A stretch of 5,070 nt of DNA from an uncultured Paracoccus sp. (GTDB lineage: Bacteria; Pseudomonadota; Alphaproteobacteria; Rhodobacterales; Rhodobacteraceae). The notes below the pieces were generated by a model. The model had not been told where the DNA came from. It made no database searches and saw only the letters and a list, made by a program, of their open reading frames with translations. Each line of letters opens with the position of its first letter. Within the stretch, counting starts at the first letter, position 1. Positions 4,452 through 5,070 of the stretch are shown here, in pieces. The stretch is from assembly GCA_937859005.1 (NCBI GenBank), contig CALLYR010000278.1:1-5070 (forward strand), given 5' to 3'. Made by a program: the position numbers and the translations under genes.

Positions 4452-5070
4452 GCCGCTGCCTCCCAGATTGCGGGGTTCACGTCATAAGCGCGGACGGGCC
4501 GCCCACCTTTCGCCACCCTGGGCGGCGCGGCCAACCGGATGATGTCCGCTTCTTCAAGGGCGCGGATTGCGGGGGCCAGCTTTGCCTCGCTGCCCAGCAC
4601 CGCCCTGTCGCCGTCGCGCATGGCCTGCCGGGTCGTGAAGCTGCGCCAGCCCTCGTCGCGAATGATGGACAGCAGCACCCGCGCGGCGCGTTCTTCTCTC
4701 GGGACGCTGGCGGCCCCGTAAGCCCGGCGGGCCATCGGCAAGGCGTATTCGGCCAGAAAGTGACAGGCGCGGCCAAACTCGGCGCGCGTGATGCGCCGGG
4801 GGTCGTCGGCCCCATCGAAGGCATGGGCGATGCCCGCCAGCACCAGCGCCAGCCGAGCGGCCATGCCGGGCAGCTTGCCGATAAAGGACAACAGCAGCCC
4901 CTCGGCCTCGGCCTCCCATCCGGCACACGTCCTGCGCCAGGCGTTCATCATGGCCTGGGCGTCGGCATCGAAGGGCACGATCCATGGGCGCAGGTTCCCG
5001 TTGTCGTCGGGCACCAGGTCCAGTGCCGTCAGCCGGGCCATCGCGGCGTCGGCCAGCGTGTCGGATGCCA
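4448..5070 (-). CDS. DUF3987/YfjI-type replication-associated protein, C-terminal 206 residues
   Basis: The frame is open to the right edge, so the N-terminal part, where the ATPase core would be expected, is outside the window. An ATG at 5041 is internal. The visible part has features of the C-terminus of DUF3987 proteins: RPWIVPFDADAQAMMNAWRR, EAEGLLLSFIGKLPGMAARL, an Ala/Leu-rich helical region, LPMARRAYGAASVPREERAAR, then a winged-helix-like tail (IIRDEGWRSFTTRQAMRD...ALEEADIIR) ending KGGRPVRAYDVNP. Such proteins occur in prophages and islands and are thought to act as primase/helicase-related replication factors, often beside a Toprim primase domain. It heads the visible operon and ends in an ATGA overlap with the 172-aa gene. 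Family assignment is by recalled sequence features, not a search. Confidence 0.82.
   Translation of the reverse strand, partial: ASDTLADAAMARLTALDLVPDDNGNLRPWIVPFDADAQAMMNAWRRTCAGWEAEAEGLLLSFIGKLPGMAARLALVLAGIAHAFDGADDPRRITRAEFGRACHFLAEYALPMARRAYGAASVPREERAARVLLSIIRDEGWRSFTTRQAMRDGDRAVLGSEAKLAPAIRALEEADIIRLAAPPRVAKGGRPVRAYDVNPAIWEAAA

Overview
The window is GC-rich (about two thirds by eye). Its protein signatures point to an alphaproteobacterium, most likely Rhodobacteraceae (Paracoccus/Rhodobacter-like). It looks like accessory DNA, such as a prophage-like or integrated island. No housekeeping gene, tRNA, rRNA or integrase is visible.

Left part (1-2079): a minus-strand gene runs off the left edge. 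It encodes the N-terminal 537 residues of an MmeI-like single-chain restriction-modification enzyme (type IIG/IIL), with a visible nuclease motif and the SAM-binding and catalytic methyltransferase motifs. Diverging from it across 64 bp is a plus-strand pair of small membrane-protein genes (76 and 41 aa). The pair is coupled by an ATGA overlap and closes with a strong intrinsic terminator.

Middle (2080-3058): about 1 kb without a convincing large gene. It holds a 22-bp hairpin-forming direct repeat (copies exactly 100 bp apart), a palindrome, a possible second plus-strand terminator, and two weak overlapping small ORFs on the minus strand. Each small ORF contains the same 18-bp element encoding MDATDA.

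Right part (3059-5070): a tightly packed minus-strand operon, entered at its 5' side from beyond the right edge. In order of transcription it carries: the C-terminal part of a DUF3987/YfjI-type replication-associated protein; a 172-aa protein with a Cys-rich tail; a 66-aa protein; a possible 45-aa product in the same frame just after an amber stop; and a 178-aa HTH (XRE) + HGGxSTG protein. Neighbouring genes mostly overlap by ATGA, so translation is probably coupled. This is the arrangement expected of the replication/regulation module of a phage-satellite-like element.

The most unusual feature lies inside the 172-aa gene. About 245 bp are filled with copies of a GGGACAAAACCCC-like unit, including a 30-bp inverted repeat (26/30 identical) and a 12-bp perfect inverted repeat. 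The copies are read in different frames by the host ORF, so the element seems conserved as DNA or RNA rather than as peptide. An iteron-like origin or regulatory array embedded in a gene is the main hypothesis.
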